Source: an uncultured Polaribacter sp. (lineage in GTDB: Bacteria > Bacteroidota > Bacteroidia > Flavobacteriales > Flavobacteriaceae). From it: a stretch of DNA of 64,000 nucleotides. The stretch covers positions 124,001-188,000 of the forward strand of contig OX044355.1 in assembly GCA_943846595.1 (NCBI GenBank), read 5' to 3'. The position numbers and the translations under genes are program-made. The notes under the pieces were generated by a model that did not search any database, was not told the origin of the DNA, and saw only the letters and a program-made list of their open reading frames with translations. Positions within the stretch are counted from its first letter, which is position 1, and each line of letters starts with the position of its first letter. Shown here piece after piece: positions 42,413 to 52,318 of this stretch.

Positions 42413-45163
42413 TTATAATTGGTAACGTACTCTAAAGCTAATAAACCTAGGCAAAATAAAGGTTTCTCTTACGTTAAAAGAAACAACTCCCTGGTTTACA
42501 GAAGCATTTGAACCTGTTGCAAGTAAGTTACTCCCAACGAGTTCATATTCCCATTTTGCATCTCTATCTTTTCGATAGGCTATTTTAGCATTCAATATTT
42601 TGTAGGAATTTAAGACACTTCCACCTTGCCTTTGTTCATTGTATGAGAAATCGGATCTCAAGGTTACAGATTCCCAAAGATACGCGTCAAAATCAATAGA
42701 AGGTGCGTGGGTAACAGTTTTGATATCGGATGCTCTAGAACTATTCTTTTGATCTACAAAAGAAAGTCTATAATTCAAACTAAGGTTTGGTGCTTTTGTG
42801 AAATTGGTTCCAATTCTTGTATTGATTCCTTTCACAAAGCTTTCGTTCGTATTCTCTATAAAATTAATTGATTGATAGCTTTTTGCATAGGTAAAATTAC
42901 CCCCTAGTCTTGCAGTAATCTTTTTAAAGGTTTTGCTAAGGTTTCCGTATGCTGTAAGACTTTCATTGTCAAAAGTAGAGTTGATAGATGAGCTGCTTGA
43001 CACGACCGATCTCGGCTGAAATATAGTATTTCTATTTACTTGGTCTGCTGTTTTACGATAATTTACTCCTCCAAAAATACTGCTTCCGTCAAATAAGTTG
43101 AAACTTCTATAATTCAATCTTAAATTGTGGGTGCTAGCATTGGTTAAGTCAGAATTTCCAGCAAAAAAGGAATTGTAACTATTGGCAACAATACCGCTAG
43201 CAATTTGATTTACGTCTGTAAAATTAACTTCTTTTTTATAGGTGAAGTTCAAGCTTTCACTTCTTTTAAATTGCACCACCATATTAAATTCTGGCAATAG
43301 TTTTGCAAATTTATCTTGAAACATTTCAGAACCGTACTGAATGTTCTTTGAAGTATACGAGTGAATGGTAACTCCAGGAGTAAAGGTAAAAATCCCTGAT
43401 TTTAAACGATACCTCAACCCCCCGTAGATATCTGTAAAGTTATATTCAGTGTCGTTTGTGATTCTGGTATTGTCTGCTCCTTCAATTATTGGATCTGGCT
43501 CGAATTCAGCCCCATTGTCTAAGGTTTGAAAAAAGCGAGAATTGAAATTTTGCTTACTTAAAATGGTACCCATTACAAAATTCAAATTGCTCTTCGAATT
43601 TAAAATATAATAGTAATCTAGTTTCGCATCCAATTGATTCGATTTTACTTTCCGTTCTTGTTCTAAATTGTAGAACTGATTCGATGTATTTAATCCTAAA
43701 GCTCCTGCAGCATCGTCAAAACCGTCATTATCTTCATCCTCATTATTATTCGGATCGTTTTCTAAAGAAGCCACATAAAACGGATCTTCATCCTGTAATA
43801 AATGCTTTACTTCTAAGGCAAAAATACTGGTCTCACTTGCAGTATAGAAATAACTTAAATCTTGATTTATAGTAAATGGGGTTGCATTTTCCATTTCAGT
43901 AATATCACTCAGTACTAATGAATTTACATTATCTACTCGGAATTCATTGGTAAAACGACCCGACACATTGTAGTTCATCTGATTGTCAAAATCTTTCTTA
44001 TAACTAGAACTAAATCGAAACAATCCAGTGTTACTTGTCTGATCTGTTGTATTGTCTACAAAATCATCTGGTGTATTTGGATCTACATAATCAATCGCAT
44101 TAATATTTCTTTGTCCGTTACTATTACTTGAAAAAATTAAGAATCCGCTTAAATCTAATTTTGAATTTGGTGAGTAACTAAAATTTAAGGCACTTAATTT
44201 GGTCTCAATTCGATTTGCATTTCTAGCATTAGCAGTTAGAAATCCAATTCCGGCATCGGCAATGTTAATGTTGGTTCCATTGGACGGACTCTGACTTTGA
44301 AAATTTCCTCCAAAACCTCTCAAGTCTCTTCTACTAAGAACAACATCTCCCATGTTATTTAAATCTCCAATGACGTTAATTGTATATTTTGGAGTATAAT
44401 AAAATAATTTCGGTTGAAAAAGATACAATGCAGTATCAGGAGAATCTCCACCACCAGCGGTAACATCTCCAAACCAAAAATTCTTTTTGCCTTCTTTTAA
44501 TTTAATATTTATGGCTACTCTATCTTCGTTGTTTTGAACTCCACTTAATTGATTTACATTGGAATAATTTCGCAACACCTGAATCTTATCAACCGCATTT
44601 GAAGGAATGTTTTTTGAGGCTAATTTGGTATCTCCACTAAAAAATTCCTTTCCATCTACCATTATTTTTTCAACTACTTTTCCTTCTACTTCAATTTCAC
44701 CAGCATCATTTACCTCTACCCCTGGCAATTTCTTTAAGACGTCTTCGAGTTTACGTTCGGAACCATTTTTAAAGGAATCCGCATTGTAAATAATGGTATC
44801 TCCTTTAATAGTTACTGGCATTTTAGAAACAATATTAATTCCCTCTAACATGTTGTCTTCCGACATGGTGTAGTTTCTAGAGGTATTGGTTTCAGTTGTT
44901 TTTAAAAATTCGCTTACATCTCCATAACCAACATAACTAATCTTTATGTTGTAGATGGTATTCTTTTTTAAATCTAATTTAAAATTCCCTTGTCCGTCTG
45001 TAAAACCATAGGAGGCAATTCTTTTTGCAATGGTATCAATGGCAATTACATTTGCCATTTCTAAAGGATTTCCAATAGAGTCTTTTACGACTCCTTTCAA
45101 TTCTATTTGAGCAGTAGAAATCCACGATGCCATACAAATGGCAATAAACAGTAATTTTTTCAT
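42413..45163 (-). CDS. Outer-membrane beta-barrel protein with CarboxypepD_reg-like domain
   Basis: 916 residues. A signal peptide (MKKLLFIAICMASWISTAQ) is followed by a carboxypeptidase-regulatory-like Ig domain (ELKGVVKDSIGNPLEMANVIAID), a plug-like region (GINIVSKMPVTIKGDTIIYNADSFK ... GEIEVEGKVVEKIMVDGKEFFSGD), and a long TonB-receptor-type barrel ending FISFRVRYQL. The short plug pattern places it with the OMP_b-brl_3 group rather than classical SusC. The substrate is unknown. It is preceded by two GLPGLI-protein genes in the same direction, a pairing often seen in Flavobacteriaceae, so the three probably act together at the envelope. Confidence 0.87.
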   Translation of the reverse strand: MKKLLFIAICMASWISTAQIELKGVVKDSIGNPLEMANVIAIDTIAKRIASYGFTDGQGNFKLDLKKNTIYNIKISYVGYGDVSEFLKTTETNTSRNYTMSEDNMLEGINIVSKMPVTIKGDTIIYNADSFKNGSERKLEDVLKKLPGVEVNDAGEIEVEGKVVEKIMVDGKEFFSGDTKLASKNIPSNAVDKIQVLRNYSNVNQLSGVQNNEDRVAINIKLKEGKKNFWFGDVTAGGGDSPDTALYLFQPKLFYYTPKYTINVIGDLNNMGDVVLSRRDLRGFGGNFQSQSPSNGTNINIADAGIGFLTANARNANRIETKLSALNFSYSPNSKLDLSGFLIFSSNSNGQRNINAIDYVDPNTPDDFVDNTTDQTSNTGLFRFSSSYKKDFDNQMNYNVSGRFTNEFRVDNVNSLVLSDITEMENATPFTINQDLSYFYTASETSIFALEVKHLLQDEDPFYVASLENDPNNNEDEDNDGFDDAAGALGLNTSNQFYNLEQERKVKSNQLDAKLDYYYILNSKSNLNFVMGTILSKQNFNSRFFQTLDNGAEFEPDPIIEGADNTRITNDTEYNFTDIYGGLRYRLKSGIFTFTPGVTIHSYTSKNIQYGSEMFQDKFAKLLPEFNMVVQFKRSESLNFTYKKEVNFTDVNQIASGIVANSYNSFFAGNSDLTNASTHNLRLNYRSFNLFDGSSIFGGVNYRKTADQVNRNTIFQPRSVVSSSSSINSTFDNESLTAYGNLSKTFKKITARLGGNFTYAKSYQSINFIENTNESFVKGINTRIGTNFTKAPNLSLNYRLSFVDQKNSSRASDIKTVTHAPSIDFDAYLWESVTLRSDFSYNEQRQGGSVLNSYKILNAKIAYRKDRDAKWEYELVGSNLLATGSNASVNQGVVSFNVRETFILPRFISFRVRYQL

Positions 45164-45193
45164 ATAAATATTTTGATTGGTAATTGTACTTTT

Positions 45194-46027
45194 TTAGTAG
45201 CCTCTTCCTCTACCACCACGTCCTCTATTTTTAAAACGCTCTTTCAACTCTTCCGTTTTTTCTTTTACAATTTGAGTGTATTCCTCTCTCGAAACTTCTT
45301 TTCCTTTGGTAGGTTCTTTAATTTCTAAATCTCCAGTAGAACTGATGGCGATTTCTGTGCACAACATGGTAGTTCTACCCGCATTTAATTCTAAAATTAA
45401 TCCTGGCAATCCATAATATTTATCTGGACCAGAACTTACTGGAATCTGTGGCGAATACCAAGCAGTAACATTCAACATCTTCTTTGCTGGTTTACTATCT
45501 TGGGTGTTTGTAGAATCTTTTTTCTTATTGTTTCCTCTTCTACTAAAAATACTTCCCCAATCTACATTAGTATCTTCTTTGACTAAAGTGGCTTTGTAAC
45601 AAGTATAGTTTCCAATCTTTTTGGTTTCTATTCCTAATTCCCATTCCAATTGCCCCATGTCTTCTGTAACTAAAAAACGTTTGCTAAATTGCTCAACGTC
45701 TTCAATCATTTTTTTGTCTTTCAAACTTTTATAGATCGAACCTTGACCATTGCTTCTTCCCCAACTTGGACCGGAAGCTCCTGGGCCTTCTAAGGCAACA
45801 TCTTCTTTAAATGAAGATTCTGTTTTATTGAAACTCAACGTATAGGTTTTCTCAAGAAAATTCTTAAAACGCGCCATCATTTGTTTTTTACGCTGTTCTG
45901 GCATTTTATCAAATCGACTCATGTCCATAGAGGTTTTAGACATATAGACGGCTTTGCCTTGAAAATTATTCTGCGCAAAAGTAAAAACAGTTATAAAGGT
46001 GAGTAGAATGGTAAATAGTGATTTCAT
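45194..46027 (-). CDS. GLPGLI family protein (second copy)
   Basis: 277 residues from the ATG at 46027, where a signal peptide begins (MKSLFTILLTFITVFTFAQ); an in-frame start at 46054 only adds a tyrosine-rich tail. It carries the namesake motif as YYGLPGLILELN near 208. The family is periplasmic or outer-membrane associated in Bacteroidota and has no established function. Paralogous along its length to the next upstream gene, with shared WELGIETKKIGNYTCYKAT versus WDLSTETKNIGNYTCYKAT. The C-terminus is rich in Arg/Gly (RGRGGRGRGY). The outer-membrane barrel gene follows 30 nt later. Confidence 0.88.
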   Translation of the reverse strand: MKSLFTILLTFITVFTFAQNNFQGKAVYMSKTSMDMSRFDKMPEQRKKQMMARFKNFLEKTYTLSFNKTESSFKEDVALEGPGASGPSWGRSNGQGSIYKSLKDKKMIEDVEQFSKRFLVTEDMGQLEWELGIETKKIGNYTCYKATLVKEDTNVDWGSIFSRRGNNKKKDSTNTQDSKPAKKMLNVTAWYSPQIPVSSGPDKYYGLPGLILELNAGRTTMLCTEIAISSTGDLEIKEPTKGKEVSREEYTQIVKEKTEELKERFKNRGRGGRGRGY

Positions 46028-46134
46028 AATATAGTAGTATAAATTTTTTATCAAAAATAATGTTAATTAGCAACTCTTGGACTTAAAAAGAAATTAAAAG
46101 TTTAATGGGGGTGGTGAAAATAATCAAACTTAAA

Positions 46135-46980
46135 TTATCCTCCTATTTTAATATTGATGCCTCCTCCCATGTTTACGCCATTCCTACCTTTAAAACGGTC
46201 CATTAATTCTTTGGTCTTTTCTTCTTGAATTTTGTTATAGGCTTCTTGAGAAACAATTTCGCCTTTTTCGGGTGCTTTGACATCAATTTTCTCGGATGGA
46301 TTTAAGATAATTTCTGTACAAACGATCAATCTTTCTCCATCGTTTATTTCTAATATTAAACCCGGTAATCCCTGATAATTGTCTGGACCATTACTCACAG
46401 GGACTTGTGGAGTATACCATGCGGTTGTGGTTACTGTTTTTTTTATTTTATCTTCCTTCGACTCTCCATCTTCAAAAACCATCTTAATATCTTCTACCTC
46501 TCTGGTAAAGGTTGCTTTATAACACGTGTAGTTTCCAATGTTTTTGGTTTCAGTAGACAGGTCCCATTGATAGTTGGGCAAGGAATCCTTCACCAAAAAA
46601 CGCTTCCCCATAATTTCGGTCTGATTGACAAACCGTTTTTCATTAATGTTCTTAAAATACACACTTCCATTTCCTGAACCTCCAAAAGACATGACCATCA
46701 CACCAGCTCCACCTACTTTAGGATTTGGCGCATCTAATTGAACATCTTCTTTATAGGTAGATGTTTTTTTATCAAAATTTAAAATAAATGTTTTCTGATT
46801 CATTTTTTGAATTCTAGCCTGAAGTTGTTGCTGCATTTCATCAGAAATTCCGGGATTTTTTTCTTTGTCAAACGAAATCGTCGATTTTCTGCTTGTTTTG
46901 TAAATCGCTTTTCCTGAAAAATTTTGTGCATTTAACGCAAAAGAAATTAATGCGATTAAAATGGAGGTAGTAGTTTTCAT
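46135..46980 (-). CDS. GLPGLI family protein (first copy)
   Basis: 281 residues with signal peptide MKTTTSILIALISFALNAQ. The GLPGLI motif is in YQGLPGLILEIN near 218, and the IGNYTCYKATF block near 165 is shared with its neighbour, pointing to tandem duplication. First gene of a three-gene envelope operon (two GLPGLI proteins, then the barrel protein). Its promoter has a good -7 box but a poor -33 region, with a direct 10-bp repeat placed where an activator would bind, so regulated expression is likely. Confidence 0.88.
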   Translation of the reverse strand: MKTTTSILIALISFALNAQNFSGKAIYKTSRKSTISFDKEKNPGISDEMQQQLQARIQKMNQKTFILNFDKKTSTYKEDVQLDAPNPKVGGAGVMVMSFGGSGNGSVYFKNINEKRFVNQTEIMGKRFLVKDSLPNYQWDLSTETKNIGNYTCYKATFTREVEDIKMVFEDGESKEDKIKKTVTTTAWYTPQVPVSNGPDNYQGLPGLILEINDGERLIVCTEIILNPSEKIDVKAPEKGEIVSQEAYNKIQEEKTKELMDRFKGRNGVNMGGGINIKIGG

Positions 46981-47005
46981 GAAATATTATATTTTTAATT
47001 CTGTA

Positions 47006-47013
47006 CAAAGTTA
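47006..47013 (-). promoter_or_regulatory. -7 box of the GLPGLI/barrel operon
   Basis: TAACTTTG matches TAnnTTTG. No TTTG is seen at -33. The predicted start is near 47002. Confidence 0.55.
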
Positions 47014-47040
47014 GAAATTAAATTAAATTAGCTCTCTATT

Positions 47041-47060
47041 TAACATCTTTTAACATCTTT
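47041..47060 (-). promoter_or_regulatory. Tandem 10-bp direct repeat upstream of the GLPGLI promoter
   Basis: AAAGATGTTA twice, head to tail, on the minus strand, beginning 27 bp upstream of the -7 box. One-helical-turn spacing is characteristic of response-regulator binding sites, and the location suits an activator. Confidence 0.45.
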
Positions 47061-47214
47061 AGCAAAGAATTCTAATTTTTGAGAACTAAAAAAATAGCAA
47101 ACATTCAAATAATAAATATTCGTGGGTTTGGGTATAAATTGATCTGCTAATGAACTTCTAATGGCAAAAATTTACTACCTTTATCGGACCAACCAAACCT
47201 CTAATATTTAATTT

Positions 47215-47829
47215 ATGCACGTTGCAATTGCAGGAAATATTGGCGCAGGTAAAACTACGCTCACAAAACTTTTAGCCAAACATTACAACTGGAAACCTCA
47301 TTACGAATCTGTTGATGAGAATCCTTATTTAGATGATTTTTACTCAGAAATGGAGCGTTGGTCATTTAATTTACAAGTCTATTTCTTAAACAGTCGTTTT
47401 CGTCAAATTCTAGAATTGCGGGAAACAGGCAAGAAAATAATTCAAGACAGAACGATTTATGAAGACGCACATATTTTCGCACCAAACCTTCATGCAATGG
47501 GGCTAATGACCAATAGAGATTATGGCAATTATAGTTCTTTGTTTGAGTTGATGGAAAAACTAGTAACACCGCCCGATTTATTAATCTACTTACGTGCAGA
47601 CATTTCTACCTTGGTAGGTCAAATTCACAAAAGAGGGCGAGAATATGAAAACTCAATTAGCATTGACTATCTAAGTCGATTAAACGAACGATACGAAGCG
47701 TGGATCTCAACATACACCAAAGGAAAGTTATTAATCATCGATGTAAACAACATAAATTTTGTAGACAATCAAGAAGATTTAGGCTATATCATCGACAGAA
47801 TCGATGCACAAATAAATGGCTTGTTCTAA
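47215..47829 (+). CDS. Deoxynucleoside kinase
   Basis: 204 residues, dNK/dGK-dCK-like family. P-loop GNIGAGKTT (7-15), then NPYLDDFY, the Arg-containing SRFRQ segment, and the DRTIYEDAHIF motif (DRS/DRT) near 83-93. The lid region has HKRGREYENSI. It phosphorylates deoxynucleosides for salvage; whether it prefers purines or pyrimidines is not readable. Such genes are found in many Bacteroidota. Monocistronic with its own terminator. Confidence 0.9.
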   Translation: MHVAIAGNIGAGKTTLTKLLAKHYNWKPHYESVDENPYLDDFYSEMERWSFNLQVYFLNSRFRQILELRETGKKIIQDRTIYEDAHIFAPNLHAMGLMTNRDYGNYSSLFELMEKLVTPPDLLIYLRADISTLVGQIHKRGREYENSISIDYLSRLNERYEAWISTYTKGKLLIIDVNNINFVDNQEDLGYIIDRIDAQINGLF

Positions 47830-47850
47830 AATAAATCTTCACAAATAGCT

Positions 47851-47879
47851 AAGAGACCTCAATACGGTCTCTTTTTTTT
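47851..47879 (+). terminator. Terminator of the deoxynucleoside kinase gene
   Basis: AAGAGACC (47851-47858) / GGTCTCTT (47866-47873), 7-nt loop, followed by a T tract to 47879. Confidence 0.85.
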
Positions 47880-48003
47880 GTTAAAAAAGGCTCCACGAAA
47901 CATTTTTATAATAAAACACCTCCATTTTGTAACAAAGTAAATGTTTGAAACGTATAATAAAATGAGCACAGATATGAACCCCTAATATTTTTTTGAAACT
48001 TCA

Positions 48004-48867
48004 ATGAGACAGCTAAAAATTACAAAACAGGTAACCAATAGAGAAACAGCATCCTTAGACAAATATTTACAAGAAATTGGTAAAGTAGATCTAATTACTG
48101 CAGATGAAGAAGTAGAATTAGCTCAGCTAATAAGAGCGGGTGATCAAAGCGCTTTAGAGAAGTTAACAAAAGCAAACTTACGTTTTGTGGTTTCTGTTGC
48201 AAAACAATACCAAAATCAAGGACTAACCTTACCCGATTTAATTAATGAAGGAAACTTAGGTTTAATTAAAGCAGCAAAACGTTTTGATGAAACAAGAGGG
48301 TTTAAATTTATCTCCTATGCCGTATGGTGGATTCGTCAATCGATCTTACAAGCATTGGCAGAACAATCTAGAATTGTTCGTTTGCCGTTAAATAAAATTG
48401 GTTCGATTAACAAAATTAATAAGATGTATGCTTTCTTAGAACAAGAAAACGAACGTCCTCCAAGTGCAGAAGAGATTGCTAAGAAGTTAGACATGACGGT
48501 AAACGACGTAAAAGAATCCATGAAGAATTCTGGACGTCACGTATCCATGGATGCACCCTTAATTGAAGGGGAAGACTCTAACTTATACGATGTATTAAAT
48601 TCTGGAGAATCGCCAAACCCAGACAAAACATTACTACACGAGTCGCTACGCATAGAGATTAACAGAGCCTTAGAAACACTAACACCCCGTGAAGCAGACG
48701 TTGTAAAACTATACTTTGGCTTGGGAGAACATCAACCAATGACCTTAGAAGAAATTGGTGAAACATTCGACCTAACGCGTGAACGAGTTCGTCAAATTAA
48801 AGAAAAAGCAATACGACGATTAAAGCATACTTCAAGAAGTAAAATTTTGATGACCTACCTTGGGTAA
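48004..48867 (+). CDS. rpoD: Primary RNA polymerase sigma factor (Bacteroidota type)
   Basis: 287 residues, the short primary sigma factor of Bacteroidota without a region 1.1 acidic domain. Region 1.2 starts [26 protein letters not shown]. Region 2 has [56 protein letters not shown]. Region 3 and region 4 end with [16 protein letters not shown] and [28 protein letters not shown]. It should recognise the TTTG/TAnnTTTG promoters seen across the window. Followed by a strong terminator. Confidence 0.96.
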   Translation: MRQLKITKQVTNRETASLDKYLQEIGKVDLITADEEVELAQLIRAGDQSALEKLTKANLRFVVSVAKQYQNQGLTLPDLINEGNLGLIKAAKRFDETRGFKFISYAVWWIRQSILQALAEQSRIVRLPLNKIGSINKINKMYAFLEQENERPPSAEEIAKKLDMTVNDVKESMKNSGRHVSMDAPLIEGEDSNLYDVLNSGESPNPDKTLLHESLRIEINRALETLTPREADVVKLYFGLGEHQPMTLEEIGETFDLTRERVRQIKEKAIRRLKHTSRSKILMTYLG

Positions 48868-48890
48868 TCATTATTGTAAATAAAACTTGT

Positions 48891-48919
48891 AAAACTCTCG
48901 AAATGAATTCGAGAGTTTT
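48891..48919 (+). terminator. Terminator of rpoD
   Basis: 12-bp stem AAAACTCTCGAA (48891-48902) / TTCGAGAGTTTT (48908-48919), 5-nt loop, T-rich tail. It rules out the upstream in-frame ATG at 48903 as the start of rpe. Confidence 0.85.
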
Positions 48920-48971
48920 TTATTTTATATTCCTATTTTTACAGTATCCAATACACAATAATAAAAAACCA

Positions 48972-49628
48972 ATGAGTAATTTAATAGCACCCTCTATCTT
49001 AGCAGCAGATTTCGGTAATTTACAACGCGATATCGAAATGGTAAACAACAGTGAAGCAGATTGGTTTCATATTGATATTATGGATGGCGTATTCGTTCCA
49101 AACATTTCTTATGGAATGCCGGTTTTAAAAGCCATCGCCAAACATGCAACAAAAACAATAGATGTGCATTTGATGATTGTAAATCCAGATCAATACATTG
49201 AAACTTTTGCGAATTTAGGTGCCAATATCTTAACGGTTCATTACGAAGCGTGTACCCATTTACACAGAACAGTACAAGCCATAAAAGCGGCAGGAATGAA
49301 AGTTGGAGTTGCCTTAAATCCGCACACACCGATAGCCGTTTTAGAAGACATTATTCAAGACTTGGATTTGGTCTGTATTATGAGTGTAAACCCTGGTTTT
49401 GGTGGCCAATCTTTTATAGAAAATACCTATAAAAAAACCGCACAACTAAAATACCTTATTGAATTTACAGATTCAAGCTGTCAAATAGAAATTGATGGTG
49501 GTGTGACCAATAAAAACGCCAATGCATTGATAGAAGCGGGCGCCAATGTCTTGGTTGCTGGTAGCTATGTTTTTGGTGCAGAAAACCCAACAGAAACCAT
49601 TGCAGATTTAAAAAATACGATTGGATAG
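48972..49628 (+). CDS. rpe: Ribulose-phosphate 3-epimerase
   Basis: Pentose-phosphate pathway epimerase (ribulose-5-P to xylulose-5-P). 218 residues from the ATG at 48972 (MSNLIAPSILAADFGNL). TIM-barrel signatures: WFHIDIMDGVFVPNISYG, VHLMI, HYEACTHLHRTV, IMSVNPGFGGQSF and IEIDGGV, which include the metal-binding His/Asp residues. The extension to 48903 overlaps the rpoD terminator and is rejected. The next gene starts inside its last codons. Confidence 0.96.
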   Translation: MSNLIAPSILAADFGNLQRDIEMVNNSEADWFHIDIMDGVFVPNISYGMPVLKAIAKHATKTIDVHLMIVNPDQYIETFANLGANILTVHYEACTHLHRTVQAIKAAGMKVGVALNPHTPIAVLEDIIQDLDLVCIMSVNPGFGGQSFIENTYKKTAQLKYLIEFTDSSCQIEIDGGVTNKNANALIEAGANVLVAGSYVFGAENPTETIADLKNTIG

Positions 49629-51015
49629 AAGGTACGCAGTCGTAGATATAGAAACTACGGGAAATGGATACAAGGGGCAAAAGATTACCGAGATCTCTAT
49701 CTTTATTTTTGATGGAGAAAAGGTGTTGGAAGAATTTACAACATTGGTCAATCCAGAAGCACCCATTCCTACATTCATAACAAATCTTACTGGAATTACC
49801 CAAGCTATGGTTCGAAACCAGCCACGGTTTTTCGAGATTGCAAAAAAAGTCGAAGAGATTACCAAAGACTGTATTTTTGTAGCACACAATGTCAACTTCG
49901 ATTACAATATCATTCACGCAGAATTTAAAAGTTTAGGCTTTGATTTTAAACGTAAAAAACTCTGTACTGTTCGTTTGTCACGGAAAATAATTCCCGGACT
50001 TCAATCCTATAGCCTAGGAAATATTTGTGCAGATGAAGGCATTCCTATTTCCGCAAGACACCGCGCAAGAGGGGATGTAGAAGCAACCGTAGAATTGTTT
50101 AAAAGACTCCTAAAAAGAGATACTAACTTCACCATCAATTCTTTTTTAAATCCAAAATCGAGGCAAGCCACTTTACCACCTCTTTTAGACAAAAAGGTTG
50201 TTGATCAGCTTCCCGAAAAACACGGAGTTTACTATTTTAAAAACCCAGCTAAAGAAATTATTTATGTTGGCAAAGCCAACAATATAAAGCAACGCGTCAT
50301 CAGTCATTTTTATGACAAAAAAAAGAAAGAAATTTCGATGTGTCAAGAAACTGCCGACATCACCTACACCCTAACAGGCAGCGAGTTATTGGCACTCTTG
50401 CACGAATCTGCAGAAATAAAACAGCATTATCCAAAATACAACAGAGCACAAAGACGCGCAGGAGAAGCTATTGGATTGTTTGCATATGAAGACCAAAAAG
50501 GAGTGCTTCATTTGGCCTACAACCGCCTTAAATTAGCACCAAACCCCATCATGAAATACTACACCGTAGCCGAATGTAGAAAACACATAGAACTGCTGTG
50601 CAAAGAATTTGAATTGTGCCCAAAATATTGCCATTTACAGACCAATGTATCGAGCTGTTTTCACTATCAACTTAAAGAATGTAAAGGTATTTGTTGTGAC
50701 AAGGAAACAGTAGAAGACTATAATAAACGCGTAAATAAAGCCATTACATCGGTTGGAATTGGGGCAGAAAATTTAGTTATTACAGAAAAGGGCGTTGCTG
50801 AAAATGAAATTGGTTTTGCTTTAATTTTGAATGGTATTTATCAAGGTTTTGGCTATTTAGACAAAAAGCAAGCAGCACAACTGACACAACCAGCGGATTA
50901 TCAATTTTTTGTGCAACCCAAAAAAGACAACCGAGATGTACAAAGAATTGTTGCAAGCTACTTGAAAAAGAAAGCCAAACTAATACAAGAACAAAATGGA
51001 GAAATCTGCATATAA
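49621..51015 (+). CDS. DnaQ-like exonuclease fused to a GIY-YIG nuclease domain
   Basis: 464 residues. The N-terminal DEDDh exonuclease domain (1-170) starts RYAVVDIETTGNG with D9 and E11, has VAHNVNFDYNII, and ends HRARGDVEAT. A GIY-YIG domain begins near 201 (GVYYFKNPAKEIIYVGKANNIKQRVISHF), as in UvrC/Cho. The C-terminal 180 residues include a cysteine cluster (CKEFELCPKYCHLQ ... CKGICCDKE). The combination suggests DNA repair or proofreading. The only usable start is a TTG 8 nt inside the end of rpe, since a stop precedes it in frame. This implies translational coupling with a non-ATG start. Confidence 0.85.
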   Translation: MDRRYAVVDIETTGNGYKGQKITEISIFIFDGEKVLEEFTTLVNPEAPIPTFITNLTGITQAMVRNQPRFFEIAKKVEEITKDCIFVAHNVNFDYNIIHAEFKSLGFDFKRKKLCTVRLSRKIIPGLQSYSLGNICADEGIPISARHRARGDVEATVELFKRLLKRDTNFTINSFLNPKSRQATLPPLLDKKVVDQLPEKHGVYYFKNPAKEIIYVGKANNIKQRVISHFYDKKKKEISMCQETADITYTLTGSELLALLHESAEIKQHYPKYNRAQRRAGEAIGLFAYEDQKGVLHLAYNRLKLAPNPIMKYYTVAECRKHIELLCKEFELCPKYCHLQTNVSSCFHYQLKECKGICCDKETVEDYNKRVNKAITSVGIGAENLVITEKGVAENEIGFALILNGIYQGFGYLDKKQAAQLTQPADYQFFVQPKKDNRDVQRIVASYLKKKAKLIQEQNGEICI

Positions 51016-52276
51016 AATACACATTATTGGTGCTGGAGTGAGTGGTTTAATTGCTGCCAAAGTTTTAGAAAACAATGGCTATTCACCCACCATCATTGAA
51101 GCCTCTAAAACGGTTGGCGGTCGGGTAAAATCGGATACCGTTCAAGGGTACCAACTTGATCATGGTTTTCAAGTATTACTCACTTCCTATCCTGCTGCGA
51201 AGAAATATTTAGATTTAAAAGGCTTAGCACTTCAGGAATTATTGCCGGGTGCAACCATTTTTAAAAATGAAAAATCACAAACTATTGGAGATCCATTGCG
51301 TAATTTATCATTATTACTACCAACACTGTTGGCGTCTATTGGCAATTTTGCGGACAAACTCAAAATTTTAAAACTCAACAGGCATTTAAAGAAAAAATCA
51401 ATTTCAGCAATTTTTAAAACACCGGAAACAACCACCTTAACTTATTTGCAAAAGCTTGGTTTTTCAAAAGCGATGCTTCAGGATTTCTTCAAACCGTTCT
51501 TTAGTGGTATCTTTTTAGAACCCAATCTGGACACCTCGAGTCGCATGTTTGAATTTGTATACAAAATGTTTGGAAACGGCTTTGCGGCTCTCCCAAAAGC
51601 AGGGATGCAAGCCATTTCAAATCAGTTAAAAGACGGTTTAAAAAACACAACAATAGTGTTGAATTCTCCTGTAAAAGAAGTAAAAAATAAGACTGTTATT
51701 TTACAAGATGGTTCAGAAATAGAAAGCCATTTCACTATTATTGCCACAGAGGCTAGTCATTTGGTTGCCAATCTTAAAAACCAAGAAACAGCCTGGAAAA
51801 GTTGTGACACCTTGTATTTTGAAACTTCAAAAAGAACCCTTCAAAGACCCATTATCGGGTTGATTGCTGATAAAAATGCATTGATTAATAATCTTTTTTA
51901 TCCTACTTCAGTAGCTACGGAAACAAAAGGAGCAAAGGAATTACTTTCAGTGACCATTGTGGAAGACCATAATTTAACTGCAGAAAAACTGATTGAAAAG
52001 GTCGTTGAAGAATTGCATGTTTTTTGTGGAATTTCCAATCCAAAATTCATCAAACACTATCAAATTAAAAAAGGGTTACCAAAATTAAGCAACCTTCAAT
52101 ACGAGCTCTCAAGTACAGAAACAAAGTTAACTTCTTCCATCTTTTTAGCAGGAGATCAACTCTTAAACGGCTCTTTAAATGCTGCTATGATTGCTGGAGA
52201 AAGAGCAGCTATGGGAGTTATTGGCACCTTACAGGATGGATTGATTGTGGATGAATTGACCTCAGAATGCTCCTGA
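50996..52276 (+). CDS. FAD-dependent amine oxidase/desaturase-like oxidoreductase
   Basis: 426 residues. The Rossmann FAD site IHIIGAGVSGLIAAKVLENNG is at 9-29, the GGR motif at 41-43 (KTVGGRVKS), and DHGFQVLLTSYP near 56-67 is typical of phytoene-desaturase-like NAD(P)/FAD oxidoreductases in Bacteroidota. The C-terminal FAD contact is FLAGDQLLNGSLNAAMIAGERAA. Substrate unknown; carotenoid or quinone-related chemistry is possible. Its ATG overlaps the end of the exonuclease gene by 20 nt. Confidence 0.85.
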   Translation: MEKSAYKIHIIGAGVSGLIAAKVLENNGYSPTIIEASKTVGGRVKSDTVQGYQLDHGFQVLLTSYPAAKKYLDLKGLALQELLPGATIFKNEKSQTIGDPLRNLSLLLPTLLASIGNFADKLKILKLNRHLKKKSISAIFKTPETTTLTYLQKLGFSKAMLQDFFKPFFSGIFLEPNLDTSSRMFEFVYKMFGNGFAALPKAGMQAISNQLKDGLKNTTIVLNSPVKEVKNKTVILQDGSEIESHFTIIATEASHLVANLKNQETAWKSCDTLYFETSKRTLQRPIIGLIADKNALINNLFYPTSVATETKGAKELLSVTIVEDHNLTAEKLIEKVVEELHVFCGISNPKFIKHYQIKKGLPKLSNLQYELSSTETKLTSSIFLAGDQLLNGSLNAAMIAGERAAMGVIGTLQDGLIVDELTSECS

Positions 52277-52318
52277 AACCAATCCGTAATTGGTATGGTT
52301 TATCTCTAAGTATTGAAA

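Noticed and set aside
48903..48971. Upstream ATG extension of rpe
   Set aside because: It overlaps the rpoD terminator and encodes a sequence absent from the family; the ATG at 48972 fits.
52277..52318. Hairpin ACCAAT/ATTGGT between convergent genes
   Set aside because: Short stem without a T tract; not convincing as a terminator.
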